A DNA stretch of 64,000 bases from Prototheca cutis (Eukaryota; Chlorophyta; Trebouxiophyceae; Chlorellales; Chlorellaceae). Position 1 is the stretch's first letter. Each line of letters opens with the position of its first letter. A program made the translations under genes and the position numbers. The notes under the pieces were generated by a model that worked only from the letters and a program-made list of their open reading frames with translations, ran no database searches and had not been told where the DNA came from. This document shows positions 10,129 to 21,280 of this stretch, one piece after another. Location: the NCBI GenBank assembly GCA_002897115.2, contig BCIH01000007.1:937097-1001096 (forward strand). Reading direction: 5' to 3'.

Positions 10129-13100
10129 ATGCCGCGCGAAGAGGAGTTCACGCACTTGACATTGGATGAAATAAGCCAGTACTTTGAACCCATTGGCGGT
10201 GAGCTGGCCTCCGATGGCTTATCCGGAGGGGCAGGACCCAGGACGCGATGATGGGTGCTTGGTGCTGCGCCGCAGAGCCGTCGCTGTGACCCATCAGGGC
10301 CCAAGCTCCCCCGCCTGACGCAGAGTCTTACTCCGTGACCATCGGGTCTTCGGCTGAGGATGTTTGCCGTGCGACGTACCAGCGCTTGCGAGGCAATGTC
10401 CGGGTAGAAGGTGAGTGGACAAGGAGGATTTGGCTGGTGCCTGCTCTTCCATGTCTGCCCTGCCAGGCCTGGTGGCAGTCCCCCTCCCCAGGCTGCATAC
10501 GCCCAGGTCGCGCTGTTACGAAACTTCTGGTCATTTCCAGGCCCCAGGGACCATCCCACTCCACCGCACGCAGCCCCGCAATCAAATGGAGGCAGCCAGT
10601 CCGCCCGGACATCGCCACCCGCCGGGCTGCGCCTTGGCCGGCCATCGCCCAGCGATGCTCTCCCCGTTGCCCGGCGACTTGAGATGTCACAGGATGTGGA
10701 GCCTGCCCCGGCGCCGGCTGGCATCGCCCCGCCCCGCCGGGAACGGCCGGCCGCCTCTCCAGCCGGCTCGCCGGAGACCAAGCTCGCAGTGGCAGAAACC
10801 CTGAGCCGACAACGGCAGGCGGCGCAGCCCGCGAGCGCCGCCAAGCAGGCTGCACCAGCTGGATCAGCAGAAGGGTCACTGGGTGGGAATGGTGCCTCAA
10901 CCCCCGGTGCAGGCGTCGTTTCCCGTTCTCAAACGGAGCCACAGTTTGGTGCAGCGCCGGCGGTTGGAGATGTTGCAGGGGCCCAGACCCCGCAGCCGTC
11001 CGTGCTTGGCGCTGTGGCCCAGGCCACTGAACGGACCCTGCCGGTAAGAATTTGGAAATCTGAGGATCGGTGTACGTCTGTGCGTGACTCGTCTACGCTC
11101 CTCGCAGCACTCTTGGGATCATGGCGTTCTGGCTTCCTTGGACCGGATTGGAATTTTACCGTTGATACTGCTGTTGCGCTGAGGACAGGGTGTGTATACA
11201 TGTTCATCTCTGTTGGTGAGTACACCGCACCTTAGGCATGCGCCATCGGTTGCTCCACTCTTTCTTCCTGTCTGCAGTCTGCACGGAACGCCAGCAGCAC
11301 TGGGTTGGCAGACGAACGAGCGGTCCCGGCAGCCGGCCGGCCCTCTCTCCCCCCTGGTGCATCCTCGGCCGCTGTGAATGCTCCACCGTCTACCGCCACC
11401 CGCCCCAGTGTGTCACCTGCGGTGAACAAGGCGGTGGCGCCACAGCTGTCACGGACCCCGCAGCAAAAGGCGGGTGGTGTGAGCAGCCAGGCTGCTGCCG
11501 TGGCTGGCGGCAGCGCTGCCGGGCGAGCAGCTCTCGCACGGGCCGTTGCTGCACCGCCCCTGCCGGCCAGCCAGCCCGTGACGCAAGAGCTCGACGGCTG
11601 GGCAGGCGTGGACCTTGGAACGCAGGCCCTCATGGCCGCCGAAGCGGAGCTCGTGCCGCAGTCTGGGCAGGCCGAGCCCGTGTCAGAGGCCGAGCAAGCG
11701 GCACTGGCGCGCGAGGAAGCGCCGATGGACCCCCGCCGTGCGACGGGCCGCGGTCGACGCGTGTCGACCGCAGCCGGAGGTTTAGGCAGCGTCACAGGAT
11801 CCGTGCCAGCGCGGCCGCTGATGGTGGATGCCGGCGTCCAAGTGGGCGGCGGAAACGACGCCGGCGCTGGTGGGCAAGGGCCGTTCACCGCAGCACGGGC
11901 CGGCCAGTCCCTGGCGAACATTGGTCCTGTCAACATAATGTGCCCGAGGTGCGGGCTGGCCGTGCCTGCTGAGCCTGTGTCTGCGGAGCCCGAACCCGAA
12001 GTGGATCCTGTGCCAGCTGACACCGCGGAGCTCCAGGTTGCTCTGGCGTCGACGCAGCTCATGCTGGATGAAGGCAGCACGCGGGACGAGGCGCTCCTGG
12101 TGCCATCTCCGACGAGGCTGCCGGTGTCCGGCGGAACCGGTGCAGCAGCCGCAGCTCAAGGTCCTGCCAAAACCGGGGACGAACACGATCTGCACATGGA
12201 GGCGGCTCGTGAGGCGTTGGAGAACGTGCTGGAACAGGTTTCGCGGGCGATGCAGGAAGCCGGGCTGGAAGCCACGCAGCTCGAGCACGACACCACCCTG
12301 CCGGCGACACAAGTCCTGTGGGCCACGTCACCCGAGGCGGCTGCCCGGCCGGTCGCGGAGGGGAGGGGGAGCGGGAGTGCAGCTGAGCCAGCGGAGGCCG
12401 GTCGTGATCGTGTCCTCGCTGCTCTTGAAGCTGACGATGGCGCCGTCGCTGCTCCCGGGGCCGGAACTGCCCGTGCAGGCACTGCCAGTGCTGCAACTGT
12501 CAAATCGACTCGGGACGGCACGACCCAGCCCCGGCGTGCCAGCCGCGGTCGTCAGGCGGCGCAGCATTTCCACGCGCCCCTGGTGAAGCAGGTGGTTTCG
12601 GCCCCCATGGTGCACCTGGATCGTCGAGCCAAGCGGCCCATGGGCATCACTCCGACAACGGCACCTCGCCAGGGCCCTGAGACTGCCCCGGCAAGCGCGG
12701 TGGTGGCGGGCGAGGCAACGCAAGTCATTGAAGGAGCGGTGGCGGTTGAGGCCATGCAAGTTGTTGAAGCGGCAGCGCCATTGGAGGCCACACAAGCTGC
12801 ACCGCTGCTGCTGGAGGCAACCCAGATTGCCCCATTGGAGGCCACACAGGTTCGACACGCTGACAATGCCGTCTCACCAGGCGACGCACGCAAGAGCTCC
12901 ACAGCCAAGGGCACTGGCCTCGCCACTCCTGCTTCGGCCAAACCGGTGCCTAGTCCCAGTACGCACCAGCCCAGGAAGCGGGGTCGGCCCAGGAGGTTCT
13001 CCGAGGCAGCACTGCCAAGCAGTGTTCGCGTGGCGGCAGAGAAGATTTCGGGGCTGGCAGCCACGGTTCTGGCAGGCGGTCTGACACCGCCCAAGGCTGC

Positions 13101-13377
13101 CACTCCAGCAGCTGGTGCAGGCACGATGACGGACGGGGACAAGAGCAAGACCACCCCTGGGAGTGCGGATGGGCAGCCGAGCGCCAAGCGCCGCCGGGCC
13201 GACAAGGACACGCAACCTGCAAACGCGGTTACGCCTGGCGTCAGACCAGCAGCACCACCTGTCAAAGACCATCCCGCTGCTGACACGCGCTCGACTGCTC
13301 CGGCCACGGCCTGGCAGCTGGCACGCGCCTCTTCCATCGACGACGAGCTCCTTTCCATGGCCAGCCGGCTGTGTTAG
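10129..13377 (+). CDS. AT-hook, low-complexity nuclear protein (919 aa)
   Basis: Exons 10129-10198, 10324-10410, 10541-11043 and 11278-13377 join in matching phases. The first 52 residues are compact and ordered (LTLDEISQYFEPIG, VCRATYQRLRGNVRVEG); the rest is mostly disordered, rich in Ala/Pro/Gln/Thr. There is a possible coiled-coil around HMEAAREALENVLEQVSRAM. A degenerate repeat with core EATQ (also EAMQ) occurs about five times around residues 700-748 (12714-12860). An AT-hook core, KRGRPRRF, lies near residue 785, and a basic AKRRRADK cluster follows. The AT-hook implies minor-groove AT-rich DNA binding, hence a chromatin or transcription role; the precise function is unknown. Confidence 0.62.
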
Positions 13378-13649
13378 CTGGACTGATCAAGCTTGTTTCC
13401 TTCTTTCATTCACTGCTCCTGACCGACCTCTGTGGAAATGCGTGGTGTACATGGAGAACAGAACAATGCAGAAGTGCCGAGTGCAGTGAAACGGGTACAT
13501 GGCGGTTGGCATGATGCCAAAAGGCAGCCTTGGGTGGTGCAGCTGTCTGTCTGCTGGCTGGTGTCCGGGACTTGAAAGCCATCCACTTCCTGTCCAAGGA
13601 CAGTCGCTCCCATATTGTTCTTCTAAAAGAAAGAGCGACCACCCAGAAA

Positions 13650-15292
13650 TCAAGCGCTCCCCCCGGTGCCACTGGCGGCGTCAGAGAGGGCAGGGTCGCG
13701 GACGATCTGGTGCTTGTAGTCTGGCTTAACGTAGTCGCCAAGCAGCTTGGCATACATGTCGTAGCGTGCCGTCATCTGGAAGCACCAGCGATCCCTGACC
13801 TGGCGACAGAGGTTAAGGTTGCAGTCGGCGACGAGCAGGCCATCACGCGAGCGGGACAGCGAGGGCGTGCGGGAGGCATCCGGTGCTGCGACGTAGGACG
13901 ACCCGTAAAACGGTCCCATTTCACGCTGCGGCGGCTTGCCCGGGGCGCCGGTGGTGAAGGGTGTCGGGTAAACCTCCGTGCCGACGCGGTTGATTGCCGC
14001 GACGTAGTATGAGTTTGCGATGGCTGCGTTGCGCGCCTCGACGCCCCACATGGGCTCGCTGAGCCCCGCGATGGTGGCGCTCGGGTTGAACACGAGCTCT
14101 GCACCATTGAGCGCGAATCCCAGCCAGTTCAAAGGCTGGTGCCGGCCGTAGCAGATGTTGATCGCGATACGGCCGTAGACGGTGTGAAACACGGGGTGCC
14201 CCGTGTTGCCCTCGGCGTAGTAGTGGCTCTCGTCAAAGGGCGGGATGCGGGGGATGTGGTTCTTGCGGTGCTTGCCAATCACCGCGCCGCAGTGGTTGAT
14301 GACCACAGCCGTGTTCCAGATTGTGTCTCCGTGCGCCGAGTCACGTTCCAGAATCGGACTGATAATCACCATGCGGTGCTTGGCGGCCAACGGCGCCAAC
14401 AGTCCCGTCGAAGGGCCCGTCTCCACGTCCTCGGCAAACTCGCTCCACTCCCGCTCGCGCGTGCAAAAGGCAAAGGGCATCGGCCATGCCTCCTGCAGGC
14501 ACAGCACGTTGACCCCGGCAGCGCCGGCGGCCTCCACCAGCGCCGCTACGCGCGTGTGCGCCGCCGCGCGCTGCTCCGCATAGGGCGCGCTGGGGGACAG
14601 CGGTGCCGCGTGCTGGATCAGACCCACCCGGACCACACGGGGCGGGCGCAGCTGCTCCGTCCGTGCGGCAAATGTGTAGCCCTGCAAGTCAAACCCCTGC
14701 TCGGCAGCGGCACTCGCCGTGGACGCCGGCAGCTCCAGTGCAGCCACCGAGTCGTTGCCGTTCACGCCGTACAGCAGTCGCCGCACTGCGCTGTGCTCCG
14801 CTGGGGGAAGATGTTTCTGTGGGGCATTTTTAAGGGGAGTGGGGGAGAGAAACGGATGAGGTGTCGAGGAGGAGCCCAGGTCGATAAAGCATCCGAGTGC
14901 CTGGAACTGAGCAAACAGCGGTATGCAAAATAGAACCGCCAGAGACCATGCACATTTCCATACGACACCAGTAATATGCATAGTATCAATAGCCGAGTGC
15001 TAGAGTGGGAGACCCGGGGTGCGCTACCCCCATCACCCATCAGAACGCCCGGGAGAAGGGGGGGTAACCCTTGCTCGTGCTGACTCCGCCCCGTCCTGGG
15101 GTTTCACGTGCCAGCCCTCACCCACCCCGATGGATACCGCCAACCAAGCACCCCGCTGCTCACCGAGAAGAGATCGTCGAGCGTGTCGTAGGCAAGCAGG
15201 GCGTCAGTGGCCGCGCCATTCGCAGCGGGGGGCTTGTCCGATGGCGCATCCGTCCCGTTGCTCTTCGGGGGGGGTGCACCGGTCTCGCCCAT
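13650..15292 (-). CDS. PYD3: Beta-ureidopropionase
   Basis: Two exons (15164-15292 and 13650-14816, phase 0) give 431 aa. The product is a carbon-nitrogen hydrolase of the nitrilase superfamily with the Glu-Lys-Cys triad in context: Glu in [11 protein letters not shown] (about residue 152), Lys in [20 protein letters not shown] (about 228) and Cys in [13 protein letters not shown] (about 265). The N-terminal extension [15 protein letters not shown], preceding [10 protein letters not shown], is typical of beta-ureidopropionase and separates it from other nitrilases. The enzyme hydrolyses N-carbamoyl-beta-alanine and N-carbamoyl-beta-aminoisobutyrate in the last step of reductive pyrimidine breakdown, yielding beta-alanine, CO2 and ammonia. 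No clear targeting peptide is seen. Confidence 0.93.
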
Positions 15293-15689
15293 CCTTGCAG
15301 CTGACCACAAACTCAAACTTTGCTTTGATTTCGGGTGTTAACAACACTGTCACTCAATGCACATGAACTTGAAAGCGATGCTGGACAAAAGCGTGTGTCT
15401 TGTGAGTCCTCTTTTCCCTTTCTGATCTTGTCATCGCGCTGGATCACTTCTGTCGGATTCCCGGCTCCCCGTTCGGGGGTGTCCCCGCCGAGCACCTCCA
15501 TAAACGAATCGCAGTCGTATTTGGTGAGTGACGATGCAGGAGTAACGTCCCCGAAGTGTCAAGGCGCATCGTGACTGACTGATTACTGGTTGCATGGATT
15601 TGAAGAAGGTACCTATTAAAGACCCACGTGGGGGCACCTTGTTAGGCGACAGTATCAGGGAGGAGAACTATCGTCAGAAGCCCAGGTGC
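15293..15689. other. Intergenic region, no gene seen
   Basis: Upstream of the beta-ureidopropionase gene and before the element remnant. I find no conserved protein, RNA gene or repeat here. Confidence 0.4.
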
Positions 15690-16640
15690 CTTGTGCCCGG
15701 ATGAGGGCTACCGTACCAGCAGACTGGATTAGGTTTTGGGATGGCCGCATTGTGAGCCCCACCCCGCCCACCTCTAGTCATCGGGCCAGCAGCAGAGGCC
15801 ATGCGCCAGAGGAAGCAGTTGAGCTCGTCATTGCACAACAATCACGCTCTGCCATGTTGCCTCCGCGACCCGGCCAGGAAACTGAGCACGGCGATGTGCA
15901 GTCAGATCCGAGCCCACAAACGGATGGCCACCGAGTCAGCCGCCGACAGCGCTGACCCAGTTGCCGCTATGTCGATCAGGNTGCACATGGAGAGAACTTT
16001 ACGGCCACCGTGCCCCGGCCCCAGCACACTGCTGTGGACAGCCAGCTGGTGTTCCTGACTCCCTGGACGGCATCCCAGCGCGATGATGGTCCCGGGGGGG
16101 GGCCTCAACCCAGGTCCCTCAGGACGTTTGGATGGAGACGGCCTTCCAGGCCATGGTGCACCGCNACATGCTGAAACATCCACATGCACCCAAGAATGAT
16201 TTGCATGCATTCAATTTAGATCGATTTCAGAGGGAATCGGCTGGGAGGCAGCAGCGCTGCAGGCATAAGGAATCTGCATCGGCATCCGCCCAAACCCACA
16301 GATGNGGCCCAAGGTTAGAAAGGCCAAGTGACGTCGACCCCGCTCCACGCGGAAGCTCTCGATGGAAGCAACACTTTGTTACCTGTTGCATCGCAACCAG
16401 TCGCCCAGACCAATCTGCCAGCATGCCTGACTGCAGATTGCTTGCCTTGGATTGCCATCAAACCGTTTGATGATGACATTCAGATGACGTACCTTCAGGA
16501 CTTTTCCCGTGGAATCAATGTGGACAGCGCTTGCTCTGGGAGGCTGACCCAGGCCCCTGGATTGTCAGACACGGAGGCGGTTCCCCAGAAATCAATACCC
16601 ACCCACCCGCGGACGACCAACGGCGAGGGTCCGAGGTAGA
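15690..16640 (+). mobile_element. Decayed relative of the element ORF2 (copy D)
   Basis: Plus-strand translation between about 16010 and 16210 retains two signatures of ORF2 in element copies A and B, in the same order: AVDSQLVFLTPW (AVDSQLVLLIPS in the copies) and, about 100 bases later in another frame, MLKHPHAPKNDL (MLKHPGTPKDDL in copy A). Similarity is clearly lower than between A and B, frames shift between the two motifs, and no nuclease part was found on the other side. It reads as an old, degenerate member of the family. Boundaries are approximate; the flanks to 15690 and 16640 hold no other recognisable gene. Confidence 0.45.
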
Positions 16641-17003
16641 CATGATGCAGCAAGGGGATTGTGATCCATTGCGAAATGAAAGATATATGGCGTGATTCAA
16701 ATTCAGTGCCAGTGCTTCCCTCGAGGAATCGTTTTTGCGGCAGTCAACGACCGCGCCATGGAGGCGATGTTGAGTGGAGCCCGGCACTGACACAGGCCCC
16801 GTGCTAGCCCATTTATTAGCGGTGAAGGATATTCACACATTCAAGCATGCACATGCAACAATAGGGTGCCTTGCACGAACCCAGATATGCCAGGCGCGTG
16901 ACTAGATGGGACCATGGCAGCAGTCGTACTTGCACGCTAGACAGGGGGCCCTCCAGGTCGTTTGATGNCAACCCACCAGTTTCGAAGTACTGCAGCCCAT
17001 GCG
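16641..17003. other. Intergenic region, no gene seen
   Basis: AT-richer spacer between the element remnant and the J-domain gene. It probably contains the J-domain gene's promoter; nothing specific is recognisable. Confidence 0.35.
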
Positions 17004-17702
17004 ATGTCGACAGCTGCACACCCCACACCAGGAAGCACTGCAGGAATGCGAAACGAGCCGACGTTGTATGACCTCCTGGGCTGCCCGCGGGGGGCTTCTG
17101 CGGCCGAGCTGCGCCGCGGTTTCCTGTCACGGCTGCCNGCGGCGCACCCCGACCGCGGCGGCACGGCCGAGGGCTTCCTGGCACTCAAGCACGCATTCGC
17201 GGTGCTGGGGGATGCAGAGGCCCGGGCAGCATACGATGAACGGTTGGTAGCGACGGCGCAGAAAGGTGGCGCCACCGGGGGCTCAAGTTCAGTGGCGGTA
17301 GACTGCCACGGCCAAGCCCCCGGAGAGAAGGCTCACGCGGTCCCCCAGCCTCCGGTCCGTGCCAGTACGCGGCAGGCCACTGCCGAGGAGCAGGACGCAG
17401 ATAAAGCCGTCACAGCCGCCCAGGAACAGTTGTCCGCCGCGGGCCACCCAGAGCGGGCTGCGGCCGCTGGGGCGCTGGCCAAGGCATACAGCGCCCGGTC
17501 GGAACTGTCTCAAGCGCGGGGCAGGCTCCACCATGCACTGTTTGATGCCAGGGAAGCCCTGCGGCTCTGCCCCTCATGCGCCGAGTTCGCAGCAAGGGTG
17601 GCACGACTGGAAGACGCCGCGGCGATGGCCCCAGAGGCTGGCAATAGCCGAGTGCCGGGGCCGGTGGAAAGNGAGGACGGCTCCGAATCAGATTGGGAAT
17701 GA
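17004..17702 (+). CDS. J-domain (DnaJ-like) co-chaperone
   Basis: A single-exon 232-aa protein. An N-terminal J-domain covers roughly residues 16-75: NEPTLYDLLGCPRGASAAEL, then the diagnostic HPD tripeptide in AAHPDRGGTAEGF, then AFAVLGDAEARAAYDERL. The HPD loop stimulates Hsp70 ATPase activity. After a low-complexity linker, a helical segment around residues 150-205 (LAKAYSARSELSQARGRLHH, then ALFDAREALRLCPSCAEF) resembles TPR-like repeats. The tail ends in acidic EDGSESDWE. No glycine-rich or cysteine-rich DnaJ regions, so it is a type III (class C) J-protein. The start ATG at 17004 is chosen; a shorter product from MRNEPTLYDLLG is equally possible. Confidence 0.85.
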   Translation: MSTAAHPTPGSTAGMRNEPTLYDLLGCPRGASAAELRRGFLSRLXAAHPDRGGTAEGFLALKHAFAVLGDAEARAAYDERLVATAQKGGATGGSSSVAVDCHGQAPGEKAHAVPQPPVRASTRQATAEEQDADKAVTAAQEQLSAAGHPERAAAAGALAKAYSARSELSQARGRLHHALFDAREALRLCPSCAEFAARVARLEDAAAMAPEAGNSRVPGPVEXEDGSESDWE

Positions 17703-18332
17703 GTGTACCGTGGCCCAAGCAGCAAGAAAATGCCGGTGCTGCATCTGAACGTGATGGCATGGGCCAGCTGCTTTGGAATGTTTAACCTCCACTGCTTAAA
17801 CACTGGGGAGACCTCCCTGTACCAGGTGGTATTCTGCAATCTCGGGACGCTCATTGCGCGATGAAATTCCAAGATCCTCGTGTAAAACGTTTGATTTGCA
17901 CCAGATCTGGTTCGTTGGACGCGTCATGGCATGTGGTGGGCCGCGCTGGATCGGTTTGGAAGCGGTCTGCACAGTTGGGTGCTCGCGGAACGACGGGGAG
18001 CCAGCGCACCATGGGACGGGCCGATCCCGCCGTGCAGTCATCCTCCCGATGAAAAATTGGATCATCAAGGCAGGCTACCAAATTGCAGCGATCCAAAGAT
18101 CTGCGTGCCCAGTGTTTGATTCCCCCGCTGCCAGGGAGACAGAAGCTGCGCTGCAATTCCCCCGGCCCGCATCCGCCGCGTGACGGCTCCCATTTGACTC
18201 GCTACAGCTGTCCCGTAACCGCCCTGCCGAACGCGCAAATCGCCCCTCAGCCAACAAGAACGCCGCAGATCAGTCGTCATCTATCTCATCATAGCAATTA
18301 TTTATCGAATCAGACCATTTTGAGGTCTCAAA
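17703..18332. other. Intergenic region, no gene seen
   Basis: Spacer between two plus-strand genes. A 109-codon open frame at 17854-18183 has no recognisable motif and is not included as a gene. Confidence 0.4.
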
Positions 18333-19424
18333 ATGGCTCACGCCAGCAGAGTCGCACTCTGCCTCCTGGCGGTTCTCCTAGTTGGGGCCAATGAGGCCGC
18401 GGCCGCATCAGGTACGTGAACGGCGTCGTTCGGCCTGTTCCATGTATACTTGGCGGTATGAATGCGATGTGACACCCGTTTCGGCGCCCCCTGCACCGCA
18501 GGTCGGGGGTTGTTGCAGTCTGCCGTGGTCACCACGGACAGCTCATCGAGCGGGCCCGGCATCGACGTCTGGACCCAGAAGTTCAACGACTTTGCTTCGG
18601 ATGGTGGAAAGGTGACGCCCGAGTCCGTCAGCCCTCCCCCACCTCCCGGGGGCTCCGATGTTGCCGACTTCAGTGCTTTCCTGCTGCCGAGCAACCTCAC
18701 CGCCGCTCCCGTCGTCACCATCACCTCCACCGGTAGGCTCCTCCGCGGGGTCCCTGCTGCCGGCGCCGAGATCATGCCCCATTTGCCTTCGCATGTTTGA
18801 TTTTTGTCTCAGATCCAGTTGTCATAACGGGTTTCCTCTGATCTTCTTGCGTGCAGGCAATTCGTCAGCGCTTCCCAACTCGGTGGTCAACCAGGTTGGC
18901 CAGGCCTACTCTTTGACCCTGGCCGATGCCATCGCCCGTGACTCCACGGCTACGGCTGCCGACCTCATCTACCAGTCCCTGCTGCGCCTGGACACCACCT
19001 CCACCACCGCGGTGGCCCTCAACTCCATGGTCGAGGCCGTCAGCTGCAGCCCTCCTCTGAGCACCGCCCTGCTGGGTAAGTGTGTGCTGGTAGTTCAGCT
19101 GTAGTTTGTCTGTGTGTGGGTGTTGGGGGGGGGGGGGGGGGCGCGGGGCAACTGCGGGACAATTGAATCGCAGCAGCTTTGTGGTAATGAACGCTGACAG
19201 TACTGCGACTGTGCAAGTGGTGGTATCTTCTTGGCCGGCACCCACCATCTTTCCCCAACTCTGGTGTCCATGCTGCAGGCGCGTGGGAGAAGGCCGAGGC
19301 GCTGAACGCCACGCTGACGTTCTCGTTGGCTCTGCGGAGCGTGCAGGCGCCCATCGGGTCCCTGGCGGCGTGCCTGGCCATTGTGACGGAGAAGACTCCG
19401 GCGCCTCCCCCTCCCAGCAACTGA
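18333..19424 (+). CDS. Predicted secreted protein (224 aa), no known domain
   Basis: Four exons (18333-18411, 18502-18732, 18857-19075, 19279-19424) all join in phase 1 with GT-AG introns. Exon 1 is almost exactly a signal peptide: a basic start, a hydrophobic core VALCLLAVLLVGA and small residues AAAAS before the likely cleavage site. The mature part is rich in Ser/Thr/Ala/Asn with a PPPPPGG stretch. Two possible N-glycosylation sites (NLT, NSS) and two cysteines (in VEAVSCSPPL and LAACLAIV) are seen, and it ends APPPPSN. The composition fits a secreted or cell-wall protein. I do not recognise a family. The last intron contains a 17-base G run (19125-19141). Confidence 0.65.
19125..19141. 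repeat. Poly-G tract in intron
   Basis: Seventeen consecutive G in intron 3 of the predicted secreted-protein gene, on its coding strand. Confidence 0.9.
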
Positions 19425-20070
19425 GAACAGTCCCCGTGGCAGTCCACGGGGCCCCAGCCCCCGGCGGGCCCTACCTTTTGACCACCCCATCCCGCTGCCC
19501 TTTGCGCCCTTTCATAATCCACCCATCAATCCATGTGCCGCTGGCTTTTAGATACTGCGCCCTGGGACAGACTGGACTGAGAACGTGCCTGTCTGCGTTT
19601 GCGGCACTGTGATGGTTCCCAGTCTGCTTGCTGGGCAGGAGGGGCCTCCTTTTGGCCCCAGCACCCCCGGCCTTTGCGTCCCCACGGAGGGGTTTGGCCG
19701 CCGGCCCCGCATGCTTCGTCTGTCTGCGCCCATTCTTGGACTTTGCATTGCAGATACCCACAAGGGGCCGTGACTCCACAAGTTGTGCTTTGCCCTACGT
19801 GTACTGTGAGTTCTGCACCTCATCACGCCGATGGCATTCGATCATNGTAATAATAACATGGTTTCGTGCAGGTATGGGGACACAGACAGACACATGTACT
19901 CTTTCTTTCTCTCTCTCTNTCTTTCTCTCCAGTGCAATGAAATGGGGAGTTTTGTTGGGGCGGGCGAAGGGGCCGCCTCATGTAGGGGTCGTCCACTCCA
20001 TGACTCATTGGTCGTCGAAATGTCGTTTTCCGTTGAATCCCGTCGGCGGCTCGGCTGGCCCGGCGCAATC
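19425..20070. other. Intergenic region with pyrimidine tract
   Basis: 3' flank of the secreted-protein gene. A CT-rich run at about 19901-19930 interrupted by one N is the only notable structure. No gene was supported. Confidence 0.4.
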
Positions 20071-20708
20071 TCACCAGGCATGAATACGTTCCGGCAGCTC
20101 GTCCTGGGGCACAGTCAGCAGCAAGAATTTTCGATGCAGACCAGTGAGCTCCAGAGCATCTCGCCAGTGCAGCAGGCCTCCTAGCAGGATCATGCAGACG
20201 GCAAACAAGATGAGCGGGGCCAGGGCCCGGCTGTCCGCAGGACTGAGCATCGCTGCAACCTGTTNACCCTTGCGTGCCAAAAAACGCCACCTCCAGTGTT
20301 ATCAGAGCCTTGCGTCAAGAGCATGGCTGAAATTCGGGAGTGCTAGAGATCGCGCTCGGGGTACAACAGCTCTCGAGGCACCAGGCAGGGTCCCGCGAAC
20401 GATACTGCTGCAAAGGGGAGTTTGTCATTCGATGCTCGTTGTTTCGACCTGGAAGCGTCTGTCGGGGGTCGAATGGAGATAGAAGGCTCGTGTGATGTAC
20501 ACATGTCCAGTGGGCTGTGACCCTTTTTCATGAGGAAGGGGGTAGGGCTCATGGCGCCGCCAATTTTTTTGGACCATCGATCATGCAGGCCAAACACAAG
20601 ACAACATGCGAGCAATAAACACAACATTGACGGCGCCCTGGAGCAACCCCTTCTCAGCAACGAACGTGCGTGCAGGGTGGGGTTTTCCGATGCCTGCTCA
20701 AGCATCAA
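20071..20708 (-). other. Possible small membrane-protein coding fragments
   Basis: Two minus-strand open frames carry hydrophobic helices. One (20343-20708) contains SMLCLLLACCLVFGLHDRW after a basic start; the other (20071-20280) contains ALAPLILFAVCMILLGGLLH and ends DELPERIHAW. They could be exons of one small membrane protein, but no splice pair joins them convincingly and one N interrupts the second. No family is recognised. Confidence 0.25.
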
Positions 20709-20779
20709 GGGAGGAAGCGAAAGCCTCCTTTGAGACCAGCAGAAATCAGTAGCTGGACACGTTAGTGGGTGGGGGGTGT

Positions 20780-21280
20780 TCAGGCTGAACTCAGGGCAGG
20801 GGCCAGGGGGGGGAGCTGCTTGTCAAAAGGCTCCGGCCGGACGCCGTTGAAGATCAGGCCCATCGCCACATAGCACATGTTTCGCGTCGCGTTCTTGTCG
20901 CGGTTGTGCACGACGCCGCAGGCCTCGTTCTGACACTGCCGGACAAACCGCTTCTGCGCGGCGGTGGGGCAGTCGCCCAGGCGCAAGGGTTTATTGNACG
21001 CCGAGCAAACCTGCGGTGTGGCGCACTTGGCGTAGGCGTGACCCACAGCCCCTGGAAACCGTCCGTGCATGGCTGCGCGCCCGTCCGTGCACTCGCCCCG
21101 CACCCGCGTAAGCGCCACCATCTCATCCGGGAGGCGGCGCAGCAGCGACTGCGACGTCACGTGAGGCCAGGGGCCGACGGTGCTTTCCTTGTCGCCCTGC
21201 CCACATGCATGCCACGGCCATCTGGCTAACAGCGTCCATCGTCGATGGCTTGGCCTGGACCCACGCGGGGGGCCTGTCAT
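20780..21280 (-). pseudogene. Fanzor/TnpB-type nuclease, C-terminal fragment (copy C)
   Basis: The last 60 or so residues carry the family's C-terminal zinc ribbon and RuvC-III signature: RLGDCPTAAQKRF, then RQCQNEACGVVHNRDKNATR, where CxxxxCG-x-V-x-NRD-x-N-A matches TnpB/Fanzor and the aspartate in NRD is the third RuvC catalytic residue. The tail (RPEPFDKQLPP) parallels the tail of copy B (RPPPFDRKTEL). Upstream of the ribbon the frame stays open for about 100 codons but has no recognisable RuvC-I or RuvC-II motif, so this is a fragment or the last exon of a longer gene. One N lies in the ribbon region. It is clearly diverged from copy B at the residue level. Confidence 0.55.

Noticed and set aside
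11232..12080. A 282-codon minus-strand open frame opposite the AT-hook gene
   Set aside because: Low-complexity antisense shadow; the plus strand holds a single 690-codon frame with an AT-hook and consistent upstream exons.
17854..18183. A 109-codon plus-strand open frame
   Set aside because: No domain, no splice partners and composition typical of intergenic sequence.
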